Assembly (NCBI GenBank): GCA_021531775.1
Contig: JAFBIU010000021.1
Location: forward strand, 1 to 64,000
Length of the DNA: 64,000 nucleotides
Direction of reading: 5' to 3'
Origin: Parabacteroides distasonis
Lineage (GTDB): Bacteria > Bacteroidota > Bacteroidia > Bacteroidales > Tannerellaceae
The position numbers and the translations under genes are program-made. The notes beneath the pieces are model-generated. The model saw only the letters and a list, made by a program, of their open reading frames with translations, made no database searches and was not told the origin of the DNA. Below are positions 43,355 to 49,863 of this stretch, one piece after another; position 1 is the stretch's first letter; each line of letters opens with the position of its first letter.

Positions 43355-44809
43355 ATGAAGAAAAATATATTAGTAGCCTTGGCTGTAGCATTGCTCGGTT
43401 TCACCGCTTGCTCAGAGGATACGATGGACGATATCAACAAGGATGAATACCATCCCGCCCCTGAGTTGGTACCTGCTTATCTGCAGTTGAGCGAGGCTAT
43501 CATGAATACAGGTTTCAGTACCGTATCAGGTGATTTGGCTTTCTATCTTTCCTCTTGGACTGAACAGGAATTCGGTACAGGTAACAACCAGCTGATGAAG
43601 GCTGAGTTGCGTAACTCAATCGAGTGGTCTGCCTCTTCTACGTTTAACAATGTATGGAGTAGTACCTATGGCAACTTGTTGAACATCCAACAGATGATTG
43701 ACAAGGTGGAGAACAATGTCAGCGGTAACGAAGGACAGTTGGATGTACTGGGTGTGGCTCAGGTATTGAAGGTGATGGAGTATGGTATCTTGACCGATAT
43801 GTTCGGTGATATTCCGTACAGCGAGGCTTTGAAGGGTGCTGAGAACCTGCAGCCGAGTTTGGATTCTCAGAAGGCTATCTATGCTGACTTGATCGCTACC
43901 TTGGATAAGGCTATCAATAACTTGCAGCAGGCTGTGGATGGCAAAATGAGCAACGTGGCCAATCAGGACTTGGTGTTCGGTGGTGATATGAACCAATGGT
44001 TGGCTGCCGCTTACGGTTTGAAGGCACGTTATCTGTTGCACCAGTCTGCCGTAGATAACAGCGTGTTTGCAACGGCTGAGGCTGCTGCTCAGAAAGCTAT
44101 TGAGTTAGGTTTCGAGGGTATGACCATCACAGAGTTCAACGGTGTGACTTGCGACAATCCGTGGAGTGCTTTTGTTTGGAGCCGTGGTTATACAGCCAGC
44201 TCTACCACTGTAACCAAGTTGATGGAGAAGTATAACGACCCGCGTATCAATCTTTATTTGGCCGGTGGTGAGGCTTTCAACCCGGGTGATGCTGAAGGAG
44301 CGAAGATCTCTTGGTCTCCCTCTTATCCGGCATGGTTCGATCTGGGCAGTCAGCCTATTCACCTGTTGAGTCAGGCTGAGGTTTACTTCATCTTGGCAGA
44401 GACTCAGTTGCGTCAGGGCAAGAACGCTACAGAGACTTTCCAGGCGGGTGTAGCTTCTTCTGTGGCTGACATCATGAACATTTGTGGTGAAGATGCAAGT
44501 GTAGCTGAAGAGTATGCAGCATCGCTGGGTGATGCTACCCTCCAGAAACTGTTTGAGCAGAAGTATCTGGCTCAGATCGTGGACGAGCAGGTAGAAACGT
44601 TCAACGATATCCGTCGTTGCGAGGCAATGGGTGAAAATTGGATCCAGCTGTCTAACCCGATGAATACCCAGAGTGGTTTGAACCGTCTGCCGAAGCGTTT
44701 GCCGTATGGCAATGACAGTGTCATCAACAACCCGAAGGTTGCTGAGGCTTACGGTGATGGTTATTACATCTACGATCAGCCGGTATGGTGGGCTGGTGGC
44801 ACACGCTAA
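43355..44809 (+). CDS. SusD/RagB-like surface lipoprotein 2
   Basis: The 484-residue lipoprotein has a signal peptide ending LLGFTAC (lipidated Cys19), then an acidic SEDTMDDINKDEY stretch. SusD-like_2 features are seen: LTDMFGDIPYSEAL, the NQDLVFGGDMNQWLAAAYGLKARY region (core: VFGGDMNQWLAAAYGLKARY), LLSQAEVYFILAE and the near-terminal RLPKRLPYGNDSVINNPKV. It partners the SusC-type transporter upstream. Sequence similarity to the first SusD-like protein is limited to the family pattern. A terminator follows. The substrate is unknown; the pair has no glycosidase, protease or regulator beside it. Confidence 0.9.
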   Translation: MKKNILVALAVALLGFTACSEDTMDDINKDEYHPAPELVPAYLQLSEAIMNTGFSTVSGDLAFYLSSWTEQEFGTGNNQLMKAELRNSIEWSASSTFNNVWSSTYGNLLNIQQMIDKVENNVSGNEGQLDVLGVAQVLKVMEYGILTDMFGDIPYSEALKGAENLQPSLDSQKAIYADLIATLDKAINNLQQAVDGKMSNVANQDLVFGGDMNQWLAAAYGLKARYLLHQSAVDNSVFATAEAAAQKAIELGFEGMTITEFNGVTCDNPWSAFVWSRGYTASSTTVTKLMEKYNDPRINLYLAGGEAFNPGDAEGAKISWSPSYPAWFDLGSQPIHLLSQAEVYFILAETQLRQGKNATETFQAGVASSVADIMNICGEDASVAEEYAASLGDATLQKLFEQKYLAQIVDEQVETFNDIRRCEAMGENWIQLSNPMNTQSGLNRLPKRLPYGNDSVINNPKVAEAYGDGYYIYDQPVWWAGGTR

Positions 44810-44833
44810 TTCAACATTTCATTAGTATATTGT

Positions 44834-44870
44834 AGGAGGGAGGCTCGCAAGGGCTTCCCTCTTCTTTTTT
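44834..44870 (+). terminator. Terminator of the second susC/susD pair
   Basis: GAGGGAGGC and GCTTCCCTC pair (one G-T) with an 8-base loop, followed by TTCTTTTTT, about 25 bases after the stop. Confidence 0.85.
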
Positions 44871-44957
44871 GAGAGCTTCCGTTCCGGAATAGATTTCTCA
44901 ATGATAAAATGATTTAACTAAGTCTGGATACATAAGCAAACGCATGCCCCCATTCCC

Positions 44958-44979
44958 CTGTAATAATTGTAATTGATGT
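44958..44979 (+). repeat. 22-bp direct repeat, left copy
   Basis: A 22-base AT-rich sequence starting CTGTAATAATTG is repeated exactly at 45774-45795. A second block, GATTCGTTCCTG, is also present near both copies (44997-45008 and 45736-45747). The repeats lie on both sides of the HigA locus. Confidence 0.7.
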
Positions 44980-45051
44980 AATTGATGTGTGTCATGGATT
45001 CGTTCCTGAATAGGGCATGTTCATTAAATCTGAAAGTTATCATTCTCAAAT

Positions 45052-45082
45052 TTGCGAATTATTCGCACTTTCTATATTTTTG
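45052..45082 (+). promoter_or_regulatory. Promoter and operator of the higA locus
   Basis: TTG at 45052-45054, a 20-base spacer and TATTTTTG at 45075-45082 form a consensus promoter. A palindrome, TGCGAA-TTA-TTCGCA (45053-45067), overlaps the -33 element. This is the position expected for self-repression by an antitoxin such as HigA. Confidence 0.6.
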
Positions 45083-45090
45083 TTACTCTC

Positions 45091-45213
45091 CAAAGTGTAG
45101 ATGCGTTTTGGATAAACGATCAATATCGATTGTTGTTTTATAGTACTCCTGATGTAAATGGAATAATAGTAAATGCGTTGTTATTTGAAATATCTAAGCA
45201 TTATGAATCATAA
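45091..45213 (+). pseudogene. HigB-like toxin, C-terminal remnant
   Basis: An open frame without a start codon reads VDAFWINDQYRLLFYSTPD and ends LLFEISKHYES. This resembles the last third of RelE/HigB-type toxins (strand with ...NDQYRLLF..., then the terminal ...ISKHYE). Its stop (45211-45213) overlaps the higA ATG by 11 bases, the normal arrangement of toxin and antitoxin genes. Nothing toxin-like is left upstream; the promoter lies only about 10 bases before. I infer a deletion that removed the first two thirds of the toxin. The assignment rests on pattern recognition only. Confidence 0.5.
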
Positions 45214-45568
45214 AGATTTAACTCCGTTTATAGCAACTCATCCTGGAATGATGATTAAGGATGAATTGAAAGCAAGAATGATGACTCAGAAGCAGTTGGC
45301 TACTGAGATGGGTGTCAATCCTTCTGTTCTCAGCGAGACAATACATGGTAAGCGATCTGTTTCGGTAGCAATGGCAACGAAGTTGGAAAAGTGTCTTGGG
45401 ATTCCTGCTGAGATTTGGTTGAATTTGCAATCTCAATATGAGTTGGACTCGGCAAATATTTCGAGTCGTCATCATCAAAGAGAAACCATTACTGTTACGA
45501 TTCCCGCGAGTGACCGGAAATTGCTGCAAGAAATTGCACGTAAATTCGGATGGGCCTGTGTACTGTAA
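45203..45568 (+). CDS. higA: HigA-family antitoxin, XRE-type HTH
   Basis: The 121-residue protein has the HigA signature: FIATHPGMMIKDELKARMMTQKQLA, then a helix-turn-helix (about 27-62: KQLATEMGVNPSVLSETIHGKRSVSV) and LEKCLGIPAEIWLNLQSQYEL. The cores I rely on are ATHPGMMIKDEL and GIPAEIWLNLQSQYEL. It should bind and neutralise a HigB toxin and repress its own operon. Here only the tail of a toxin remains upstream, so it looks like an orphan. ATG at 45203 was chosen because it opens the family N-terminus and overlaps the toxin tail. The locus is more AT-rich than its surroundings and lies between repeats. Confidence 0.88.
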   Translation: MNHKDLTPFIATHPGMMIKDELKARMMTQKQLATEMGVNPSVLSETIHGKRSVSVAMATKLEKCLGIPAEIWLNLQSQYELDSANISSRHHQRETITVTIPASDRKLLQEIARKFGWACVL

Positions 45569-45578
45569 GCATAGTAGG

Positions 45579-45628
45579 TGTGACTCCAGTCAATCCACCG
45601 GCGGATAATTCACCCGTGGATGAATTGG
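45579..45628 (+). repeat. 50-bp imperfect direct repeat, copy 1
   Basis: It matches 45835-45884 at 42 of 50 positions, with the last 15 bases identical. Copy 1 starts 11 bases after the higA stop. Confidence 0.7.
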
Positions 45629-45653
45629 AACTAATATAGGAGATCATACTTTC

Positions 45654-45688
45654 GGGCTAAATCTCCATTTTTTTTCGAAATTTAGCCC
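45654..45688. other. Perfect hairpin, GGGCTAAAT / ATTTAGCCC
   Basis: A 9-bp inverted repeat encloses a 17-base T-rich loop. It could act as a terminator for higA, but no T-run follows the stem on the plus strand; the Ts are in the loop. Confidence 0.45.
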
Positions 45689-45773
45689 CAAAGTCTGCAT
45701 TTTTGGTCATTTGGGACGGATTCGTTCTCGAAGTTGATTCGTTCCTGCATTGGGCATTCCTTGGAGAATTAAT

Positions 45774-45795
45774 CTGTAATAATTGTAATTGATGT
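45774..45795 (+). repeat. 22-bp direct repeat, right copy
   Basis: Exact copy of 44958-44979, 816 bp away, on the far side of the higA locus. Confidence 0.7.
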
Positions 45796-45806
45796 GATTC
45801 GCTCAT

Positions 45807-45836
45807 TTGGCACGATTGGTTTTATTTTTACCTTTG
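45807..45836 (+). promoter_or_regulatory. Promoter of the cyclophilin gene
   Basis: TTG at 45807-45809, a 19-base spacer and TACCTTTG at 45829-45836 match the Bacteroidetes consensus fully. Confidence 0.75.
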
Positions 45837-45884
45837 TGACCTCAGTCAATTCATTGGTGGATCATTCAGCCGTGGATGAATTGG
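45835..45884 (+). repeat. 50-bp imperfect direct repeat, copy 2, in the cyclophilin leader
   Basis: This copy can fold, with CAATTCAT (45847-45854) pairing ATGAATTG (45876-45883), so it would form a stem in the leader of the cyclophilin mRNA. Confidence 0.6.
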
Positions 45885-45903
45885 GTGAAAATAAAAAAAT
45901 AGA

Positions 45904-45910
45904 AGGAGGA
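45904..45910 (+). promoter_or_regulatory. Strong Shine-Dalgarno site of the cyclophilin gene
   Basis: AGGAGGA lies seven bases before the ATG at 45918. A full anti-SD match is unusual here; most genes in this window have only an A-rich start region. Confidence 0.6.
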
Positions 45911-45917
45911 TAGAACG

Positions 45918-46565
45918 ATGAGAAAATGGATGGCAGTCAGTGTGATGCTGTGGATCGTTTCCCTGTGGACCGTCACAGGGCAGACCACGGGCGAACGGAA
46001 ACAGGTGACCCTCGACACTTCGGAGGGCAAGATTGTGCTGGAACTCTATGACGAGACCCCCTTGCACCGGGATCAGTTTCTGAACCATGTCCGGAAAAGC
46101 GTTTATGACGGACGCACGTTCAATCGGGTGATCCGCGATTTTGTCGTACAATGTGGCGAAGAGGAGGAGGCCGATGTGATACCTGCCGAGATCCAGTACC
46201 CCCAGATCTTCCATCGTCGGGGCGTCTTGGCCATGGGTCGATGTACAGCCGATCCGACCCACGAACTCAAGAGTGCCAACGAACAGTTCTACATCGTATG
46301 GGGCTGTCTGCACGATGCCCAACGTCTGCAACAGGCCGATTCATTGATGCAGGTCCGGAGCTATGGCCGTCATCGGATGGATCCTGAGGTGCGCCAATAC
46401 TATCAGGAACACCCGGGATTGCCTGCCTTGGATGGCAGTTACACCATCTTTGGCGAAGTGGTGGAGGGGTTGGAGATTGTCGAACGCATTCAGGCCACGC
46501 AAACCAATGCGGAAGATCGTCCGATCCAGCCGATCACCATCCACAAAGCCTTTGTGAATTTTTAA
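45918..46565 (+). CDS. Exported cyclophilin-type peptidyl-prolyl isomerase
   Basis: The 215-residue protein begins with a signal peptide (MRKWMAVSVMLWIVSLWTVTGQ). The cyclophilin fold follows: VTLDTSEGKIVLELYDETPLH, the active-site arginine in FNRVIRDFVVQCGE, GVLAMGR, ANEQFYIVWG in place of the usual SQFFI, and GSYTIFGEVVEGLEIVERI. An insertion at about 125-165 (DAQRLQQADSLMQVRSYGRH) extends one loop. It should speed proline isomerisation in the periplasm. Full promoter, leader hairpin and strong ribosome site are present. It is single-gene and unrelated to the toxin-antitoxin remnants on both sides. Confidence 0.9.
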   Translation: MRKWMAVSVMLWIVSLWTVTGQTTGERKQVTLDTSEGKIVLELYDETPLHRDQFLNHVRKSVYDGRTFNRVIRDFVVQCGEEEEADVIPAEIQYPQIFHRRGVLAMGRCTADPTHELKSANEQFYIVWGCLHDAQRLQQADSLMQVRSYGRHRMDPEVRQYYQEHPGLPALDGSYTIFGEVVEGLEIVERIQATQTNAEDRPIQPITIHKAFVNF

Positions 46566-46615
46566 TCTCCTCCACAGGAGTAGGAGTATGTGTGCGGCTG
46601 AATAGGAATAATCCG

Positions 46616-46623
46616 TATATTTG
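46616..46623 (+). promoter_or_regulatory. -7 element of the second toxin-antitoxin remnant
   Basis: TATATTTG fits TAnnTTTG and lies 29 bases before the ATG at 46653. Confidence 0.5.
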
Positions 46624-46652
46624 CAATGTATTAATCATAAAAGAGATCCATC

Positions 46653-46895
46653 ATGGCACAAATATTAGTTACTGTTGACGAGGATATGGCAACACAAAGC
46701 ATCCGTAAGGCTATCGAGATGATCAAAGGTGTTGTATCAACCCGTATTTATAATAAAGAAGAAAAGGAAATGACGAAGCGACAACAGGAGCATTATGTGA
46801 AAGAAAGTCTGACTCGCGCATGGGAGGAGATGAAATTAGCCCAAGCCTCGAACACTCAGTTACAGACATTGGATGATTTTCTGGATGAAATATAG
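46653..46895 (+). CDS. Probable type II antitoxin
   Basis: The 80-residue protein starts MAQILVTVDEDMATQSIRKA and has a helical, charged C-terminal half (TKRQQEHYVKESLTRAWEEM, ending LDDFLDEI). A short beta-strand N-terminus that can dimerise or bind DNA and an acidic toxin-wrapping tail is the usual form of RelE-partner antitoxins in Bacteroidetes. It is nine bases ahead of a RelE-like toxin fragment. With the toxin broken, it is probably a relic, although its own frame is intact. Family assignment is by layout and context, so it is tentative. Confidence 0.6.
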   Translation: MAQILVTVDEDMATQSIRKAIEMIKGVVSTRIYNKEEKEMTKRQQEHYVKESLTRAWEEMKLAQASNTQLQTLDDFLDEI

Positions 46896-46903
46896 CACGT
46901 TCT

Positions 46904-47128
46904 ATGGAAGTAAAGATATTAATTGGTTCTGAGTTTAAGAGTCAATTTAAACGTTTAGCGAAAAAGTATATTTCGCTGAAAAAGGATCTCATAGCTTTTC
47001 AAAAGGAATTGTTAGCTAATCCGGAATTAGGTACTGAGTTATTCCCCAACGTGAGAAAAGTAAGAATTGCTATTACTGCAAAAGGGAAAATTCCAATATA
47101 AGCAATGATTAGAATGCTTGTCAAGTAA
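46904..47128 (+). pseudogene. RelE-like toxin, truncated
   Basis: The frame gives 65 residues (46904-47101): MEVKILIGSEFKSQFKRLAKKY, then SLKKDLIAFQKELLANPELG and NVRKVRIAITAKGK, and it stops at IPI. The first 60 residues match the start of RelE/ParE-type toxins of Bacteroidetes. In those the AKGK is followed by a GKSGG(A)R-type stretch and further strands that complete the active site, all missing here. Directly after the stop and still in frame come eight codons reading AMIRMLVK and another stop (47126-47128), which could be the original C-terminus. I infer an internal deletion plus a nonsense codon. Confidence 0.6.
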
Positions 47129-47174
47129 GATTGGCTGAATAACATTCTTTAAGAAATAATCCGGGTAAAAAGAC

Positions 47175-47207
47175 TTGACTCGTCCCTTAGGGCCGGATCT
47201 ACCTTTG
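47175..47207 (+). promoter_or_regulatory. MerR-type promoter/operator of the detoxification cluster
   Basis: TTG at 47175-47177 and TACCTTTG at 47200-47207 are separated by 22 bases, longer than the usual 19-20. A 23-bp dyad (47177-47199) fills the spacer: left arm GACTCGTCCCT, centre T47188, right arm AGGGCCGGATC, with 8 of 11 pairs complementary. MerR-family activators bind such dyads inside over-long spacers and correct them by twisting the DNA. Confidence 0.7.
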
Positions 47208-47250
47208 TCGTCGCTAATCGATCAGCAACAAAACAAACAATCGTACGATC

Positions 47251-48105
47251 ATGAGTTATCAAACAAAATTAAAAATCGGAGCGTTTTCCCAAATGATGCA
47301 GGTGACTGTCAAGACCCTGCGCCATTACGAACAGAAGGGATTGTTGATTCCGGCCGAGGTGGACGAATGGACGGGCTATCGCTATTACACCCTTGCCCAG
47401 ATGCAGAAACTGAATGCGATCCGCGACCTGCAAAGGTTGGGATTCTCGTTGGATGAGATTCAGGAACTCTATGAAGAGGATTTGCATTCGCCCTCTGTCC
47501 GGCAGATTTCGGAGAAGATCGAAGAGACCGAACGTCAGCTTCGTTCGCTTATCCGGCGTCGCAACCAACTGCTCGACTGGCGGAACGCTCGCAACAAAAT
47601 GAATGACATGGAAAAGTTCAGTATCCAATCTTTGCCCGAAATTATCGTGGCCAGCCATCGTGAAGTGATTCCCAATTATGAGGCATTGGGACCGTTGTGT
47701 GTACAAACCATTGGCCCTGAGATGAAACGTCTCCGCCTGCAATGTCCGCCTCCGGGTTATTGCTTCACCATCGAGCACTGTCAGGAGTATCGCCCGACGG
47801 ACATCGACATCGAGTATTGCGAACAGATCGAGCCGACAACAGCCGATGGTCAGGAGGTCTTGGCGGAAGGTTTTGGCAACAGCATCATCCAATGCAAACG
47901 TCTGCCGGCCGTACCCAAGGCTTTGTGCATGAAACATGTAGGGCCTTACGACCGCTTCTACGCCTCTTTTACGGAAGCCTTCGCTTACCTAGAAGAGCAT
48001 GGATGGAAGATCAGCGGCCAGCCTCGTACATCCTATGTGGATGGCATTTGGAATCAGGCGGATCCCGAAAAGTGGCTCTCCATCATCCAGATCCCGATTG
48101 AATAA
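47251..48105 (+). CDS. MerR-family regulator with GyrI-like ligand domain
   Basis: The 284-residue protein has an N-terminal MerR winged helix (about 6-75: IGAFSQMMQVTVKTLRHYEQKG, WTGYRYYTLAQMQKL), a dimerising coiled coil (about 80-112), and a C-terminal GyrI-like/effector-binding domain (about 120-284, with CMKHVGPYDRFYASFTEAF and QIPIE at the end). This is the BmrR-type layout, in which a bulky drug-like ligand bound by the C-terminal domain turns on the promoter. The gene's own promoter carries a MerR-type dyad in its spacer. It heads a five-gene same-strand cluster and is the likely regulator of it. Confidence 0.9.
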   Translation: MSYQTKLKIGAFSQMMQVTVKTLRHYEQKGLLIPAEVDEWTGYRYYTLAQMQKLNAIRDLQRLGFSLDEIQELYEEDLHSPSVRQISEKIEETERQLRSLIRRRNQLLDWRNARNKMNDMEKFSIQSLPEIIVASHREVIPNYEALGPLCVQTIGPEMKRLRLQCPPPGYCFTIEHCQEYRPTDIDIEYCEQIEPTTADGQEVLAEGFGNSIIQCKRLPAVPKALCMKHVGPYDRFYASFTEAFAYLEEHGWKISGQPRTSYVDGIWNQADPEKWLSIIQIPIE

Positions 48106-48140
48106 ACGGACGGATTGTACATCAAAGATGTCCGTTTTTT
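48104..48140 (+). terminator. Terminator or attenuator after the MerR gene
   Basis: AAACGGAC and GTCCGTTT enclose a loop that has its own ACATC/GATGT pairing. A run of Ts to 48140 follows. It starts at the stop codon of the regulator gene and would uncouple it from the following genes, which have their own -7 element. Confidence 0.65.
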
Positions 48141-48165
48141 ACCAATCCGATCCTTGGAATAGCCC

Positions 48166-48173
48166 TACCTTTG
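48166..48173 (+). promoter_or_regulatory. -7 element of the second GyrI-like gene
   Basis: TACCTTTG lies about 50 bases before the ATG at 48225. Upstream (48152-48159) a short dyad centred on TCCTTGGA resembles the core CCCTTAGGG of the MerR-type operator, so the same regulator might act here. This is weak. Confidence 0.45.
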
Positions 48174-48224
48174 CCCCTGTAAACAGTTCACACACATAGA
48201 TTCATTTATTATAGTATAGTCAGT

Positions 48225-48773
48225 ATGAAACATGAAATAATCGAACTGCAAGACGTGCAGATCATTGGCATGGCCAAAGAGATTGCCTTCAACAAGGCAC
48301 ACGAGGAGTGTCCACAGTTTTGGGCAGAATATGTCGAACGGATTATCAAGCCTGTCGTGTTTGAGAGGAAGGCTCCCGATGCGTTCCAACAGGCCGCTTT
48401 TGCCAACGAGGTAGGTGAATTCGGTCTCTGTACCTGCGATTTGCCGAACCACAATTGTGCCACTTGTGCCCAGGATAATTTTGCGAAATGCATAGACAAG
48501 ACCTTTACCTATGTCATTGGTGGCATCTACAAAGGGGGCGATGTACCGGAGGGGATGCGGCTCTTCCCGATCCATTCCGGCAAATGGCTCAAGGTACATT
48601 TCGAGGGTGGGATGCAGGCTTTCCAGCAGCAGTTTACGCAATTCCATCACGAGTGGTTGCCGCAACATCCCGAATACCAATGGGCCCGGAATGCCTCCTG
48701 CATGGAATGGTACCGAGGAACGGACATTCAGTCGCCCGACTACCAGTGTGGCATCCTGATGCCCTTGGCTTGA
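48225..48773 (+). CDS. GyrI-like domain protein with cysteine cluster
   Basis: The 182-residue protein resembles stand-alone GyrI-like/effector-binding domains: it starts EIIELQDVQIIGMAKEI and later has FTYVIGGIYKGGDVPEGM and FPIHSGKWLKVHFEGGM, ending YQCGILMPLA. Such domains bind small hydrophobic or cationic molecules, and some hydrolyse or sequester them. Between residues 69 and 89 it carries five cysteines (GLCTCDLPNHNCATCAQDNF, then AKC), spaced C-x-C-x6-C-x2-C-x7-C, which could hold a metal or sense oxidation. No HTH is present. Second gene of the MerR cluster, with its own -7 element. Confidence 0.78.
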   Translation: MKHEIIELQDVQIIGMAKEIAFNKAHEECPQFWAEYVERIIKPVVFERKAPDAFQQAAFANEVGEFGLCTCDLPNHNCATCAQDNFAKCIDKTFTYVIGGIYKGGDVPEGMRLFPIHSGKWLKVHFEGGMQAFQQQFTQFHHEWLPQHPEYQWARNASCMEWYRGTDIQSPDYQCGILMPLA

Positions 48774-48810
48774 TCAACATTTTCAGATAGATGGATAAAA
48801 ACAGGGAAAG

Positions 48811-49833
48811 ATGAAAGAGATTCTATATATACTGCTCGACAACTATGCCGATCATGAGATGGCCATCCTGTCGGAAGCCATTCGTGCGGATGAGCAAGGA
48901 TTACGTACGACCCCTCACTATGTGAATCGGGTGGTGGCTCCCACCTTGGATCCGGTCCGTTCTGTGGGCGGATTCCGGCTGCTGCCAGACTATTCGTTCG
49001 AGACAATGCCTCCGATAGCGAATGGATCCGTAGCCGCCCTGGTTTTGATCGGAGGATACAGTTGGGATGCTCCGGTAGCCGATGCCTTGGTGCCCATTGT
49101 GCAACAGGCCATTCAACAAGGGGTGATCGTGGGAGCCATCTGCAATGCAGCTGCCTGGATGGCCAAACAGGGCTTGCTCAATCAGGTGCGTCATACGGGA
49201 AACGGCCTGTATCAGTTGCAGCAATGGGGTGGCGACCGGTACACCCATGCAGCCGGTTATGTGGAGGTACAAGCCGTTGCTGACGGAGGCATCGTGACGG
49301 CCAACGGAACCGGATACTTGGAGTTTGCCTGCGAACTGTTGAAGCTGTTGCGCCATGATACGGATGAGTCGATCGACCGGCTCTATCAGTTCTACAAGCT
49401 CGGACTGACCCAACTGATGGCGCCTCAGCCTCGTTTCAAGTGCAACACCATCGGCCTGTTTACACGTGATAATCGGGCGATTGTCGATTTCTATACCCGT
49501 GCCTTCGGGTTCCGGACCGATTGGGATGGTGTGCAGCCGAATGTCGAGATGTGGTTGGGCGACCAGCGGATCATCCTCTTCCCACGGAACGATTTTGAAG
49601 CGATGACGTCACAAACCTATTCCTATCCGGCGGGTGTCAATGGAACGATGGAGGTGGCGATCGATGTGCCCACATTTGCCGATGTGGATCCGGCCTATCA
49701 GCAGGCTTTGGCCTGTGGCGGTCGCTCTGTCTTGCCTCCGACCACGGAACCCTGGGGACAACGTACCTGCTATGTGGCGGATCCGGACGGCAATCTGGTC
49801 GAGATCGGTTCATTTGGAGCGATTGATAGGTAA
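48811..49833 (+). CDS. DJ-1/PfpI domain fused to a VOC (glyoxalase-like) domain
   Basis: The 340-residue protein has two parts. Residues 1-185 form a DJ-1/PfpI-type domain with the nucleophile elbow VGAICNAAAWMA (Cys111) and the ALVLIGGYSWD strand. Residues 209-335 form a VOC domain (TIGLFTRDNRAIVDFYTRAFGF, MEVAIDVPTFADVD, CYVADPDGNLVEIGSFG). DJ-1/PfpI members include proteases, deglycases and chaperones. VOC proteins include glyoxalases and drug-binding or drug-inactivating proteins such as bleomycin and fosfomycin resistance factors. Both halves look intact, and the linker is short. Third gene in the MerR-headed cluster. A role in inactivating a reactive or drug-like molecule is inference. 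Confidence 0.85.
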   Translation: MKEILYILLDNYADHEMAILSEAIRADEQGLRTTPHYVNRVVAPTLDPVRSVGGFRLLPDYSFETMPPIANGSVAALVLIGGYSWDAPVADALVPIVQQAIQQGVIVGAICNAAAWMAKQGLLNQVRHTGNGLYQLQQWGGDRYTHAAGYVEVQAVADGGIVTANGTGYLEFACELLKLLRHDTDESIDRLYQFYKLGLTQLMAPQPRFKCNTIGLFTRDNRAIVDFYTRAFGFRTDWDGVQPNVEMWLGDQRIILFPRNDFEAMTSQTYSYPAGVNGTMEVAIDVPTFADVDPAYQQALACGGRSVLPPTTEPWGQRTCYVADPDGNLVEIGSFGAIDR

Positions 49834-49863
49834 GAATAATTGCATCATAGATAACGTATCATC

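Larger units (their letters stand above)
45569..45917. other. Repeat-bearing non-coding stretch
   Basis: These 349 bases between higA and the cyclophilin gene hold no credible gene. They contain one copy of a 50-bp direct repeat (45579-45628), a 9-bp perfect hairpin (45654-45688), the GATTCGTTCCTG block, the right copy of the 22-bp repeat, the cyclophilin promoter, and the second copy of the 50-bp repeat as the mRNA leader. Confidence 0.7.

Noticed and set aside
44881-47250. An intact insertion sequence or transposon in the repeat-bearing patch
   Set aside because: No transposase or integrase frame, no terminal inverted repeats with target duplications. Only short direct repeats and gene remnants are seen.
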